Shown: piece by piece, positions 21,909 to 29,957 of the stretch
Position numbering within the stretch: position 1 is the first letter of the stretch
How the letters are laid out: every line of letters begins with the position of its first letter
Origin: an uncultured Collinsella sp.
GTDB taxonomy: Bacteria > Actinomycetota > Coriobacteriia > Coriobacteriales > Coriobacteriaceae
Length of the DNA: 31,440 nucleotides
Assembly: GCA_900543845.1 (NCBI GenBank)
Contig: UQTD01000016.1
Span: 1 to 31,440, forward strand
Direction of reading: 5' to 3'
Made by a program: the position numbers and the translations under genes
The notes under the pieces: generated by a model
Seen by the model: the letters and a program-made list of their open reading frames with translations, nothing else
The model's database searches: none
Told to the model about the DNA's origin: nothing

Positions 21909-22115
21909 TCAATCAGCGAACGTGTCCATATCTAAAGTAGCCAAAACCCCATTACACATGACGCACGAGAGAGCAAAATTCACCGACATGAGAATCACGA
22001 AAAGCCATGACCCTTTACACCGAAACAACTCGTGAACCGTCTTCTTAAACATGCCAGCTCCCATCAAGCGACCTTTTATCCAAAACTGAATTTGTTCGCC
22101 GCTTAATCGCCCCAT
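21909..22115 (-). CDS. Small single-span membrane protein, unknown
   Basis: 68 residues: an amphipathic N-terminal half (LSGEQIQFWIKGRLMGAGMF), then a hydrophobic segment at about 38-58 (LFVILMSVNFALSCVMCNGV) with two cysteines. A short AAGGGA precedes the ATG by about three bases. It lies 32 bases downstream of the other small membrane protein gene on the same strand, so the two may be one transcript. I do not recognise the family. Confidence 0.4.
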   Translation of the reverse strand: MGRLSGEQIQFWIKGRLMGAGMFKKTVHELFRCKGSWLFVILMSVNFALSCVMCNGVLATLDMDTFAD

Positions 22116-22147
22116 ATATCCCTTGTTGTAAATTCTTGCTCAAGACA

Positions 22148-22501
22148 TTATCGCGGGTTGCGGTGCCCAGGATCCCATTTCGCCTTTATATACATACGAA
22201 TAGGCCCCCTATTTTCATAGGCAAGCGCGGAGATTATAACGGCAGCCACCATCAGGCCGAAAATAGCCCTTTTGTCCGAAAAAAGGGACGAGAGAAAAAG
22301 GCATATTGCGGAGAAAACTATAGCCGCCCCCATCACTCGGTTTACACCTTGAGTCTCGGCCGTCCGCTTTGCCTCCTCTAAACGCTCTCCCGATAGCAAT
22401 GACATTCCGGCAAGCAATCCCGTGAGCTTGCCTCGATACATCATTATTCCGAACACCAGCAGCAGGCATGACTCAACCATTGGAACCACAACGCCCGACA
22501 T
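22148..22501 (-). CDS. DUF3784-like small membrane protein
   Basis: 117 residues from ATG 22501 (GGAG eight bases upstream; in-frame starts at 22507 and 22510 are too close to that site). Three hydrophobic segments: about 5-20, 53-70 and 76-92. The pattern, with LLAGMSLLSGERLEEAKR between segments 1 and 2, resembles DUF3784-type proteins, often next to peptide or sensor genes in Firmicutes and Coriobacteriia. Only about fifteen bases separate its start from the truncated radical SAM frame on the opposite strand, so its promoter region appears lost or replaced. Function unknown. Confidence 0.5.
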   Translation of the reverse strand: MSGVVVPMVESCLLLVFGIMMYRGKLTGLLAGMSLLSGERLEEAKRTAETQGVNRVMGAAIVFSAICLFLSSLFSDKRAIFGLMVAAVIISALAYENRGPIRMYIKAKWDPGHRNPR

Positions 22502-22513
22502 CGCCATCACTCC

Positions 22514-23347
22514 AGACCATTCCTTGTCATCGAATCCTTGCGGCGGCTCAACGCATCTGGCGTCAAATGCAATCTCGTGTCAAACGGTCTGCTCGTAAGC
22601 TCAATTACTTTGCATGAGCTCGAACGCGCCGGTTTAAACGGCATACAGTTTAGCCTCGATGGCCTACGCGATTCTCACGAACATATGCGGGGGCTCCCGG
22701 GGCTTTACGACCGGGTGCTCGACGCCATCGATATCGCGCTGAACGAAACCTCACTGCACTTTTCAATTGCCTTTTGTCCGGCATCGTTCAATGTCGACGA
22801 TTTCAAGCCAGATTATACGATGCTTCGAGACAAGCTGAAATCGTCGGGTAGAACTGACCGAATTGACCTTCGAGTTCAGCCACTCATGCTCCTCGGTAGA
22901 GCCCGAAGAAACCGCACGATTCGCCCTTCTAATAATCAATACCGTCGGCTAGTCAACACGATCAACGATCTCCGATACGATCCGGACTATCGAGGCTACT
23001 TCATGTTTGAGTGGGGCGACCCTATCGACCACTTGGTCAGATTCCCTCAACTGCAAATGCAATTTGACCAAGTGGCCATCCACGCCAATGGCGATATCGT
23101 CGCATCCCCCTATATACCTCTCATCATCGGAAACGTTCGCAAACACAGTCTTCAGGAATACTACGATGCCGGAATGGCAACCGTTTGGGATAAGCCCGTT
23201 GTTACCGCGTTGGCCAATCGCATGCACTCGATTGACGAGATGGAAGAGATCTCATCGTTGATTGCAGACATCAATATGGACGGCGACCTCTATATCGACC
23301 TAATCGACAATGATCTAGGCGACCTGAGTGTCCTGTCCCAATTCTAA
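22514..23347 (+). pseudogene. Radical SAM peptide-modifying enzyme, 5'-truncated
   Basis: The frame yields about 269 residues from a TTG at 22538, but it is open back to 22472 and coding-like sequence begins near FLVIESLRRLNASG (about 22520). The retained part matches the later strands of a radical SAM barrel (VKCNLVSNGLLVS, LNGIQFSLDG, FSIAFCPASFN). A C-terminal tail, HANGDIVASPYIPLIIGNVR with KHSLQEYYDAG, resembles the SPASM-position segment of RiPP enzymes but without its cysteines. The CxxxCxxC iron-sulfur motif and first strands are absent, and the upstream DNA is occupied by an unrelated gene on the other strand. The enzyme should be inactive as written. The SPYIPL/GNVRKHSL tail recalls radical SAM epimerase-type maturases; that subclass is a guess. 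Confidence 0.65.
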
Positions 23348-23359
23348 GGAGATGTTCCC

Positions 23360-23542
23360 ATGTACGAGCCCCCAGAAGTAGAGAGGATGGATTCCAAAAC
23401 CGGCCCCGTTCCCGTTGTGGTCAACTTTGCAGCCGTCGTGGATAACGTAGTCGCAGCCGTCTATGATGCCGTCGTTGCGGCCTACGCATTCTGGTACTCA
23501 GCAGACAACGACGGCACCGAGACGAGTGCAGCACAGAACTAG
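23360..23542 (+). CDS. Candidate RiPP precursor peptide
   Basis: 60 residues, twelve bases after the radical SAM stop, with AAGGAG eight bases before the ATG. The N-terminus MYEPPEVERMDSKTG looks like a leader; the YxxP pattern also occurs in actinobacterial RiPP leaders. It is followed by a Val/Ala-rich run with regularly spaced Asn/Asp and aromatic residues (PVVVNFAAVVDNVVAAV, then YDAVVAAYAFWYS) and a polar tail ADNDGTETSAAQN. Small size, immediate linkage to a peptide-modifying enzyme and biased composition support a modified peptide, possibly one with epimerised residues. No protease or transporter is nearby. It could alternatively be a small membrane-active peptide. Confidence 0.55.
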   Translation: MYEPPEVERMDSKTGPVPVVVNFAAVVDNVVAAVYDAVVAAYAFWYSADNDGTETSAAQN

Positions 23543-24032
23543 TCGCCGGCTCATCGAGCAATCACCTCGCCTATCACTGCATGCGATTGACTGCGCAGCC
23601 CCAGCCAACGCCCAAAGCGCCTTGAAGAGCTGCTTGTAACATTCGTTCATTCAACAGCGGGATCTCTTCACCATTCTCGGCCGGCCCGACAGGGCGACAC
23701 ATCAGTCGGGCCGGCCAGACTTATACAACGCGGCGACTCCGCTCACGCCACACTCCCCGAAACTCGCACTGTCATCACACGGGCAATCAACACTGAATCC
23801 TGTTGTGCGATATGGGCAAACGGTCACGTGCGCGATTAAAACGAATTCACTTAGCAGACTTCAAGAATGCTTTTGCACCGCAGGATGGCCATACGCAGAG
23901 CGCGGCACGCATAAGCCAAAAGCGGCATTAAAAGCCATCCCCTTCCCTGCTGAATGCGCGTCCTAGCCCATCAACCGGTCGGACCATCGCGAAGATGGTC
24001 CGTGCTTCCATGCTGCGATGCGATATCAAGCA
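23543..24032. other. Stretch without a convincing gene downstream of the peptide gene
   Basis: Contains the strong hairpin 23679-23716 and a second one, 23981-24001 (GGACCATC/GATGGTCC), which on the minus strand follows the small ORF at 24033. No supported reading frame. Confidence 0.5.
23679..23716 (+). terminator. GC-rich 12-bp hairpin, possible end of the radical SAM/peptide transcript
   Basis: Arms GGCCGGCCCGAC (23679-23690) and its exact complement (23705-23716), with a 14-base loop. There is no T run, so intrinsic termination is uncertain. Confidence 0.4.
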
Positions 24033-24281
24033 TCACGAATAGTCCCCGCCCAACGGGGTTCTCCCCTCCACAGGCGTTTCGGAACCCGCCCCCATCCCGA
24101 ATTCCCACGCAGCGGCCGCGTTCACCGCCGACACGGGGACCCCTAGCTCCCCCGCGACGCGGCAGACCCTCGGCTGCCCCTCGTAAAGGATGCAGAAGAC
24201 GCGGTCGAGGTCCGGCGGTTCGCCCATGGCGAGCTCCGGCACCTTCGTCACACGGCCGCCCAGCCACTCAATCTCTGTCAT
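24033..24281 (-). CDS. Small hypothetical protein, GC-rich
   Basis: 82 residues from ATG 24281, starting MTEIEWLGGRVTKVPELAMG. The middle part VCRVAGELGVPVSAVNAAAA could be a helix-turn-helix. Codon use is GC-rich in third positions, unlike the adjacent AT-richer DNA, which favours it being or having been real coding sequence of a mobile element. No Shine-Dalgarno is visible before this or the in-frame GTG at 24311. I do not recognise a family. Confidence 0.3.
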   Translation of the reverse strand: MTEIEWLGGRVTKVPELAMGEPPDLDRVFCILYEGQPRVCRVAGELGVPVSAVNAAAAWEFGMGAGSETPVEGRTPLGGDYS

Positions 24282-24311
24282 CGCGCGCGTGGTGTAAGCC
24301 CCTTCCAACAC

Positions 24312-24790
24312 GGGATTGTCAGCTCAACCCGACCCTTACCCATACGGACGAACATAACTCGCCAGGGGAAGCCCCTGAAGGCCGTGCGCCACAACATGAG
24401 GCCGAATCCGCCCCCGGCTGGACAGGCCAACAACGAAGGAGCACACGGAACCGGCGCGGCGTTACAACCGTCCCGGCAAGCGTGTCACTTGTCCAAGTTA
24501 TGATGCCGACAAACCCGGAAATGCTCCAACGAAGCGCCGAACGAGCGTAACAATATAAAGCCGTGCAACACGCGTTGGACGACCAGAACATCCCAAACAA
24601 AGGCCTGTCGGTCCCACCTTCAAGCCCAATAGCAAAATGTGCATCAGCGGATTTGCAGCGATACAAGTCTCAACCGTCACCATCACACCGCAGCGCGCCT
24701 AGTCCCACTCATCCTACTGCAAATGTCCCAGAACGAGAAAACGACCAGCTTAACATGCCAACCTTTATATCCGCACGCGCGTAATTCAAC
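24312..24790. other. Non-coding or decayed stretch
   Basis: About 480 bases with only unconvincing open frames on both strands (odd composition, no ribosome sites). It probably holds remnants of older insertions between two accessory units. Confidence 0.45.
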
Positions 24791-25417
24791 TCATAAGGAC
24801 CGGCTATCCCTTACCTGTGACACAATCTCAAACGCACAGAACAGAATCATCAGTCCAATCATCGCATAAGAGGCAGCCGAACCTTCAAGCACTATTCCAC
24901 AAAGAACAATCTCCGCGCCGCCAATAAGAACTGTTATCAGGCGCTCTGCCTTTTTGCTCTCGCCGCTCGCATAAAAAGGCGGCAAAGCGCACAAGATCAC
25001 ATATAGCCCGGGAAGGGAATACAGGATCGATAGTCCAAGCCCCCCATCAACCGCAGTGTTTTGCGTAAGAATCAACTGAACCCAAACGGCAATTATCACT
25101 GAGCAGGTTGTCGATAAAAGAAGACTAGAAATATAGCACGCAACAAAGTCCCGTCGCATTCGAACAGAGAAATCCGCGAACTCTCTTCGCCGCGTGGAAA
25201 CAATAAGGTACACAGAAATTGCAATAGAACCAATCAGAGAAAACAGCGGAACAACCAGCAATTCAAGCTTATTACCCCATCGATCAACCACACCCCCACT
25301 CCAATGAGCGGGAATTGTATCAGGGAGGACTGACCAAGCCGCCCATAGAATCAGAAATGGAAGAATAGAGAGGATGAAAGATGATAACACTGCAGTAATT
25401 TTTTTTGAGGCTCTCAT
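24791..25417 (-). CDS. DUF1648-type multispan membrane protein
   Basis: 208 residues from ATG 25417; an in-frame GTG at 25444 with its own GGAG would add nine residues, and I cannot decide between them. The N-terminus has a hydrophobic segment, then LPDTIPAHWSGGVVDRWGNK, the DUF1648 signature found in SdpI-type immunity and related membrane proteins. About five more hydrophobic segments follow. SdpI confers immunity to the SdpC toxin in B. subtilis; here no toxin gene is evident. It is transcribed divergently from the ATPase cassette. AT-richer than that cassette. Confidence 0.6.
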   Translation of the reverse strand: MRASKKITAVLSSFILSILPFLILWAAWSVLPDTIPAHWSGGVVDRWGNKLELLVVPLFSLIGSIAISVYLIVSTRRREFADFSVRMRRDFVACYISSLLLSTTCSVIIAVWVQLILTQNTAVDGGLGLSILYSLPGLYVILCALPPFYASGESKKAERLITVLIGGAEIVLCGIVLEGSAASYAMIGLMILFCAFEIVSQVRDSRSL

Positions 25418-25541
25418 CGATTCCGCATCTCCTTGCGCGCCCACATTCCACTCCGCCTTAAATCAAGTAAAAATAATAGCTTGAATGCAAATTTGTTTTA
25501 ATTATTGGTTGATCTCATTTCCATTCTTAATAATTGTTATC

Positions 25542-25570
25542 TTGATTTTATATCGATTATTCGATATATA
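25542..25570 (+). promoter_or_regulatory. Promoter of the ATPase cassette with an embedded palindrome
   Basis: TTGATT (25542-25547), 17-base spacer, TATATA (25565-25570), about 30 bases before the start codon. The palindrome TATATCGA-TTAT-TCGATATA (25549-25568) fills the spacer and overlaps the -10, so a bound dimer would block polymerase. Confidence 0.65.
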
Positions 25571-25600
25571 GTAATATAAAATGTGTTCAAGGAGGGCACC

Positions 25601-27127
25601 ATGATCCGTATTCGCTCCATAGAGCTCTCAAACGTGAAAAACGTTGCTAACGGCACGATCGGCTTCAAGGACAGCCCCTTCGGTTCCAGCGTGATGGGAA
25701 TATACGGTCAGAACGGATCGGGCAAGACCGCCGTCGTCGAATCCCTCGCGCGAGTCCAGGATTTGATGTGCGGCTTTCCGCTCGACCGTGAAAGCGTCGA
25801 TCTGATCGGCCCCTCTGCCGAGTGCGCCAAAATCAGCATCGAGGTCGAGGTGACGGAGGGTTCCCCTTCCTCGCTCGGCTTCGTAGGCGGGCTCGGCGAC
25901 ACCGTAGCGGCCGGGAAGCCCTTCACAGTGTGCTACTCGTTCTCCTTCGACAGGCTCGACGACAGACCGCGCCTCCTCTCCGAGGACCTCTCCGTCCGCG
26001 CCGAGGGGCTCGTCAAGAGAAGGCTCGCCGCCTACGATGCGGCCGATACCGAGGACAGCCAGAACCTGAAGCCCGTCAACAGGTGGCGGGCACTCAGAAA
26101 CCTCGCCGGAAGGGAGGCCGACCTCGACCTCACCGTCGCACGGCGCTCCCCCGACCTGCAGGGCTCCTCGAAGCTGTTCTCGAACGCCATGGTCGCCTTC
26201 GCGGTCGCCGCGAGAAAGTCCTATCTCGAGCGCCTCGGAAATAACTCCCTATCCGAGGCGGCGAGGACGGCGTACGAGAGCGTATTGGTTCCACTCATGG
26301 ACTCCACGACGCTCCTGAACAGGTTCGCCGACGATAAGATGAGGGTCTGTGACACGCGCCGAAGCGCGGCGCTGGCGTTCAACATCTTCCTCCTCGCCTC
26401 CCCGGGCAGCAGCACAGGCGGATGGTCACCCGAGGAGGCCGGAAAGGCCCCTGTCATCCGCGACGTGTCACTCCCTATCGATCAGACAACGGTCCTCCCC
26501 TCAGAAGTCTGCGACTCGGTCCGCAAGACCGTCGAGACCATCAACTGCGCGCTTGGGGCAATCGTTCCGGGACTCAGCATCCAAGTGAACACCCTCCACG
26601 GCGAAACGATGGAAGACGGCACACCGGGCGAGCGCGTCGAGCTCCTATCATGCCGGCAGGGGGTACGCGTCCCCTTCAGAACAGAATCGGAAGGAATCAA
26701 GAAGATCGCATCGATGCTCGGTTGGCTGATAAACGTCTTCAATGACGACAGCGCCTGTCTCGTCGTTGACGAGATCGACTCCGGAGTGTTCGAGTTCCTG
26801 CTCGGCGAGCTCCTCGAAGTCGTGACCGAGCAGGGCAAGGGCCAGCTCATCTTCACCGCTCACAACCTGCGAGCGCTCGAATGTCTCCCGGTCGGATGCC
26901 TCGTCTTCTCGACCTCCAACCCCAACAACCGCTACATCGGGTTCCGGGGCATGGCCCCCTCGAACAACCTCAGGAACCAATACCTGAGAGCCATCAACCT
27001 CGGGGGCCAGAAGGAACAGCTGTACGAGCCGACCAGAACCTCCGCGATAGGCTCCGCCCTCCTTGAGGCTGGAAGCCCCCAGACCCTCGACTTCGACTCC
27101 CTTCTGTCCTCCATGGGAGGCGAGTGA
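25601..27127 (+). CDS. SMC/ABC-like AAA-family ATPase, first gene of a candidate defence cassette
   Basis: 508 residues from ATG 25601 (AGGAGG five bases ahead; the GTG at 25583 is upstream of that site). The N-terminus IRIRSIELSNVKNVANGTI is the usual first strand of RecF/SMC-like ATPases. Walker A is GQNGSGKT (36-43), a signature-like SEGIKKIASMLG lies around 362-373, Walker B is ACLVVDEIDSG (Asp390, Glu391), and the H-loop is FTAHNLRALE (about 417-426). The middle part lacks a long coiled coil, like AAA_15/AAA_21 ATPases of OLD, PARIS AriA, Gabija-type and AbiL systems. The C-terminus contains NNLRNQYLRAINLGGQKEQL. Its stop lies next to the following start (two bases between), so the two are made together. 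Codon use is strongly GC-rich against an AT-rich promoter. ATPase call firm; defence role inferred. Confidence 0.85.
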   Translation: MIRIRSIELSNVKNVANGTIGFKDSPFGSSVMGIYGQNGSGKTAVVESLARVQDLMCGFPLDRESVDLIGPSAECAKISIEVEVTEGSPSSLGFVGGLGDTVAAGKPFTVCYSFSFDRLDDRPRLLSEDLSVRAEGLVKRRLAAYDAADTEDSQNLKPVNRWRALRNLAGREADLDLTVARRSPDLQGSSKLFSNAMVAFAVAARKSYLERLGNNSLSEAARTAYESVLVPLMDSTTLLNRFADDKMRVCDTRRSAALAFNIFLLASPGSSTGGWSPEEAGKAPVIRDVSLPIDQTTVLPSEVCDSVRKTVETINCALGAIVPGLSIQVNTLHGETMEDGTPGERVELLSCRQGVRVPFRTESEGIKKIASMLGWLINVFNDDSACLVVDEIDSGVFEFLLGELLEVVTEQGKGQLIFTAHNLRALECLPVGCLVFSTSNPNNRYIGFRGMAPSNNLRNQYLRAINLGGQKEQLYEPTRTSAIGSALLEAGSPQTLDFDSLLSSMGGE

Positions 27128-27129
27128 CC

Positions 27130-27906
27130 ATGGCAAGGGAGAAGCGGGTCGTCCTGATTCTCGTGGAGGGGCCGAGCGATGAAAACGCGCTCCTCGAGCC
27201 CATGCAGGCCGCGCTCGACTTCACTGCAAACGGTGCACTGCCCGAGGCGAGGGCGCTCGCCTTCCACTGCGACGTTACCACGGTGCGACCGTTCTCATGG
27301 GAGGCCTCCTTCACCGTCAAGGACAGGGTGCGCGACACCGTGCGCCAGTTCGTCGTCGACCGCATCGCGTCGCGGCACGAATACGAATGGACCGACCTCG
27401 ACCGGATCATCCACATCGTCGACCTGGACGGCGCCTTCATACCGAACGAGTGCATCGTCGAGGGGGACTGCGATGGATTCGCCTATGGCCGCGACTCTAT
27501 CACCGCCCGGGACACCGCTAGGGTGGTAGACAGAAACGAGAGAAAGTCTGCTGCGCTGCTTGAGCTCGCGGGCACGCGCGAGCTCAAGCACAGAAAACAC
27601 GCGGTCCCCTACAGAGTCTACTTCATGTCCCGTAACCTCGAGCATGCGCTCTACGGCTCCGTACGCGAATTCAGCGATGACGAGAAGAGGCAGCTTTCCG
27701 CAGCCTTCGGCAAGAAATACCGGAACGACCCCGAGGGTTTCATCAATCTGCTCCGAAGCGGGGACGTAAAGGTTCCGGGCGATACCGTGGAGGAGACGTG
27801 GCGCTACGCCCGGGAAGGTACTAATTCCCTCCACCGGGGCTCAAACCTTCACCTCTTCTTCTCTGGCTCTGAACCGGAATCGCCGTCCCGGCCATCCACT
27901 CCCTAG
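27130..27906 (+). CDS. TOPRIM-like protein, partner of the ATPase
   Basis: 258 residues from ATG 27130 (GGGAGG nine bases upstream; GTG 27124 is an alternative overlapping the previous stop). The N-terminus KRVVLILVEGPSDENALLEP has the TOPRIM glutamate strand (Glu13), and RIIHIVDLDGAF supplies the DxD pair (Asp98, Asp100), the spacing expected for a TOPRIM metal site. The rest is mostly helical with basic patches (KHRKHAVPYRVYFMSRNLEH). RloB/AbiLii, AriB (DUF4435) and OLD nucleases show this ATPase + TOPRIM pairing; which family it belongs to cannot be settled by eye. Expected role: nuclease or effector released by the ATPase on phage sensing. Function is inference. Confidence 0.65.
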   Translation: MAREKRVVLILVEGPSDENALLEPMQAALDFTANGALPEARALAFHCDVTTVRPFSWEASFTVKDRVRDTVRQFVVDRIASRHEYEWTDLDRIIHIVDLDGAFIPNECIVEGDCDGFAYGRDSITARDTARVVDRNERKSAALLELAGTRELKHRKHAVPYRVYFMSRNLEHALYGSVREFSDDEKRQLSAAFGKKYRNDPEGFINLLRSGDVKVPGDTVEETWRYAREGTNSLHRGSNLHLFFSGSEPESPSRPSTP

Positions 27907-28016
27907 GATCCGAAAGCCCGAATGTCGTGCTGACGCCTGTGCGAGATGATCAGCTTTCGGCAGTCGCTGCTCCCCGTTTTCGATCGCATAGCTCTTCCAA
28001 ATCGAAAGGATTACTC

Positions 28017-28577
28017 ATGTACATCTTCTGGGACAACTCAAACATTCAATACGCTGGACTCAATAGCGTACTGCCCGTCAAAGAGCCCGATGTCGATCGC
28101 GGAAGGTATCGCACCTACTTCAAAGGCCTGTTGAACCTCGTCTCTCGCGGCAGGATTATCGACAAGGTCTATCTTGCCGGAAGCATCCCTCCGGGAGATG
28201 ACGCTCTTTGGGATGCGGTTGAAAGACTTGGAATCGAAACCACACTGATTCCTCGCAGCGAGTCGAGTGGCGAGGCGGACACAACCGACTTCGCACTTCA
28301 GACGGACCTGCTCAGGTTGGGCTACGATGTCCAGGAGCCAGGCACCATCGCCCTGCTAACCGGTGACGGTGCGGGCATTAATTCCGGTAAAGGCTTTTTG
28401 GCAGACGCGATGAGGCTGACTGAACGCGGGTGGAAGTTCGAGGTCTACTCTTGGGATGCTGCCTGCAACTCAAAGCTGCGGGAGTTTGCCATGGCGAACG
28501 GAAAATACTTCAAGCTCGAAGACTACTATGTGTACATTACATTTATTGTGGGAGGAAGGCGCCCCGTCGAACTGTAA
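28017..28577 (+). CDS. NYN-domain (LabA/DUF88-like) nuclease
   Basis: 186 residues from ATG 28017 (AAAGGA six bases ahead; upstream in-frame codons lack a ribosome site). PIN-like metal residues are visible: Asp6 and Asn9 in FWDNSNI, the acidic DTTDFALQTDLL segment (about 86-97) and Asp117 in LLTGDGAG, followed by a WKFEVYSWDAACNSKLREFA helix. NYN proteins are mostly RNases. It follows the TOPRIM gene on the same strand after 110 bases with no visible terminator, so it may be the third member of the cassette. Base composition is less GC-rich than the two genes before it, so it may have joined separately. Confidence 0.8.
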   Translation: MYIFWDNSNIQYAGLNSVLPVKEPDVDRGRYRTYFKGLLNLVSRGRIIDKVYLAGSIPPGDDALWDAVERLGIETTLIPRSESSGEADTTDFALQTDLLRLGYDVQEPGTIALLTGDGAGINSGKGFLADAMRLTERGWKFEVYSWDAACNSKLREFAMANGKYFKLEDYYVYITFIVGGRRPVEL

Positions 28578-28826
28578 TCGAAACAAAAATACATTGCCCG
28601 GATACCACTCGCACAAATCACCTAGGGGCACGTCGGAAACACATGCCTCTCATCACGTCCATGGCGTGTCCTCCAGGTGGCTGCCGTGCTTCTCCCCAGC
28701 TCCTAATAGGGCGATGTACGCCCTCAAGCTGAAACGAGCACAAAGTAGATGGAGCTTTAAGCTCGTCCGGAAGCCGCCGTCCAAGCCTGTCGCGTACATT
28801 CACTCGATGCGCGGGGCACAACGCAC

Positions 28827-29684
28827 CTAATAGCATGCGACCCCTTCAGTCTCGAACAGAATCCGCATATACCGGTCGTCAAATCTAAGGGCAACCATGT
28901 CAACGGAGTTGCGAACAGCACTGCATTGGCATATAAAATCGAAGAAGGAGCGACCGAGCCCCTCATCACATTCCCCGGCCAAGATACGCTTCCCTAGCTC
29001 CGCCGCGGATGCCAGCTCCTCAGGAATGAGATCATCGGGAATCGACCCCGTCATCCCACTCGCCCTCTCAAGCCTCTCAACCGCCGGGGCGACGACGTCA
29101 GTCACATAGCGCACATCAAGACAATCTTCCTCTATGTGGCGAGGGAGGTCGTACATCAGTTCGGACAGACAGATGTAGTAGCCAGCCCATGACTCTTTCA
29201 GTTTTGGAAACTGCGCGATGCGGACTAGGCGAGCATCCGCGCTTTCTTCCCCAAGACGATTTCTCGGTGGGATATGGACGGTGTTCGACTTCTGATGTCT
29301 CCAGGCCGGATTCTCGAAGTTAAGACGAATGCGAATGTACTCTTGCAGCCACACAAAATAGCACGAACCTGAGTCGGCGATAGAGCAACGAAACAGTAGG
29401 AACGGGATGGCCAGCATCTCGGCATACAGCAGGGTCTTTGTTTCAAGCTGGAAAGAAATAACCTGGCTATCGTCTATTGGTTTTTCGGTCCCCTTTACTT
29501 GAATAGCTAGTAGCTCGCTGGTCGCGTCGCCCCCGTCGAAACGTTCGGCAATTATATCAATTCCGAAATCCCGTTCCGTCAGATCTCGAATGACCCAGCT
29601 TTCAAAGGGCATCAGCCCCGAAATGATGCTGCAAGCCCTCGAGTCTATCTCGTGGCTCCTCGATCTTTGCGGAGGCCTTGCCAT
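28827..29684 (-). CDS. DUF4365-type nuclease-like protein
   Basis: 285 residues from ATG 29684 (GGGAGG five bases ahead). The N-terminal 120 residues follow the DUF4365 pattern: a helix, then VIRDLTERDFGIDIIAERF with Asp39/Asp43 and LLAIQVKGTEKP with Gln62-x-Lys64, resembling a PD-(D/E)xK active site with Gln in place of the second acid, as seen in this family. DUF4365 domains occur in defence loci, often with ATPases. The C-terminal half (about 140-285) is helical and unrecognised. The start overlaps the stop of the small gene at 29905, so it is the last gene of the minus-strand cluster that begins in the IS-truncated ATPase. Confidence 0.7.
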   Translation of the reverse strand: MARPPQRSRSHEIDSRACSIISGLMPFESWVIRDLTERDFGIDIIAERFDGGDATSELLAIQVKGTEKPIDDSQVISFQLETKTLLYAEMLAIPFLLFRCSIADSGSCYFVWLQEYIRIRLNFENPAWRHQKSNTVHIPPRNRLGEESADARLVRIAQFPKLKESWAGYYICLSELMYDLPRHIEEDCLDVRYVTDVVAPAVERLERASGMTGSIPDDLIPEELASAAELGKRILAGECDEGLGRSFFDFICQCSAVRNSVDMVALRFDDRYMRILFETEGVACY

Positions 29685-29905
29685 CAACCCCTCCCCTTCT
29701 GACGAAATCTATGATACGAAACGGCCAAAACGCTTGTCGCAACGCCAATCAAAGGAAACGGGCCGTCAATCTCCTCCGACGTTTCATATACATTAACAAC
29801 CCCAAGAGCATCACCTAACGCGCCGTCGCTTACACCCTCCGCTCGGAGCGGCAAGTATAACGGACCATCAAATCCACCGTGGCTATCGTCGACAGATCCA
29901 TCCAC
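29684..29905 (-). CDS. Small hypothetical protein coupled to the DUF4365 gene
   Basis: 73 residues from GTG 29905 (AGAGG six bases ahead; TTG 29911 is an alternative). Gly/Asp-rich start (DGSVDDSHGGFDGPLY), a hydrophobic segment PLIGVATSVLAV near the end and a basic tail RFRQKGRG. Its TGA overlaps the ATG of the DUF4365 gene, the best evidence that it is translated. Family unknown; it could be a short regulatory or antitoxin-like protein. Confidence 0.45.
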   Translation of the reverse strand: MDGSVDDSHGGFDGPLYLPLRAEGVSDGALGDALGVVNVYETSEEIDGPFPLIGVATSVLAVSYHRFRQKGRG

Positions 29906-29957
29906 GGCCAACCTCTTTTATACCGGCAAGCGCCCTCTAGATGTCGTCCAAACCGAA

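Noticed and set aside
24319..24666. 115-residue minus-strand frame
   Set aside because: No ribosome site, Cys/Trp/Arg-rich composition without domain pattern; unlikely to be a gene.
27295..27834. 179-residue minus-strand frame
   Set aside because: Mirror of the TOPRIM-like gene, which has the conserved Glu and DxD residues.
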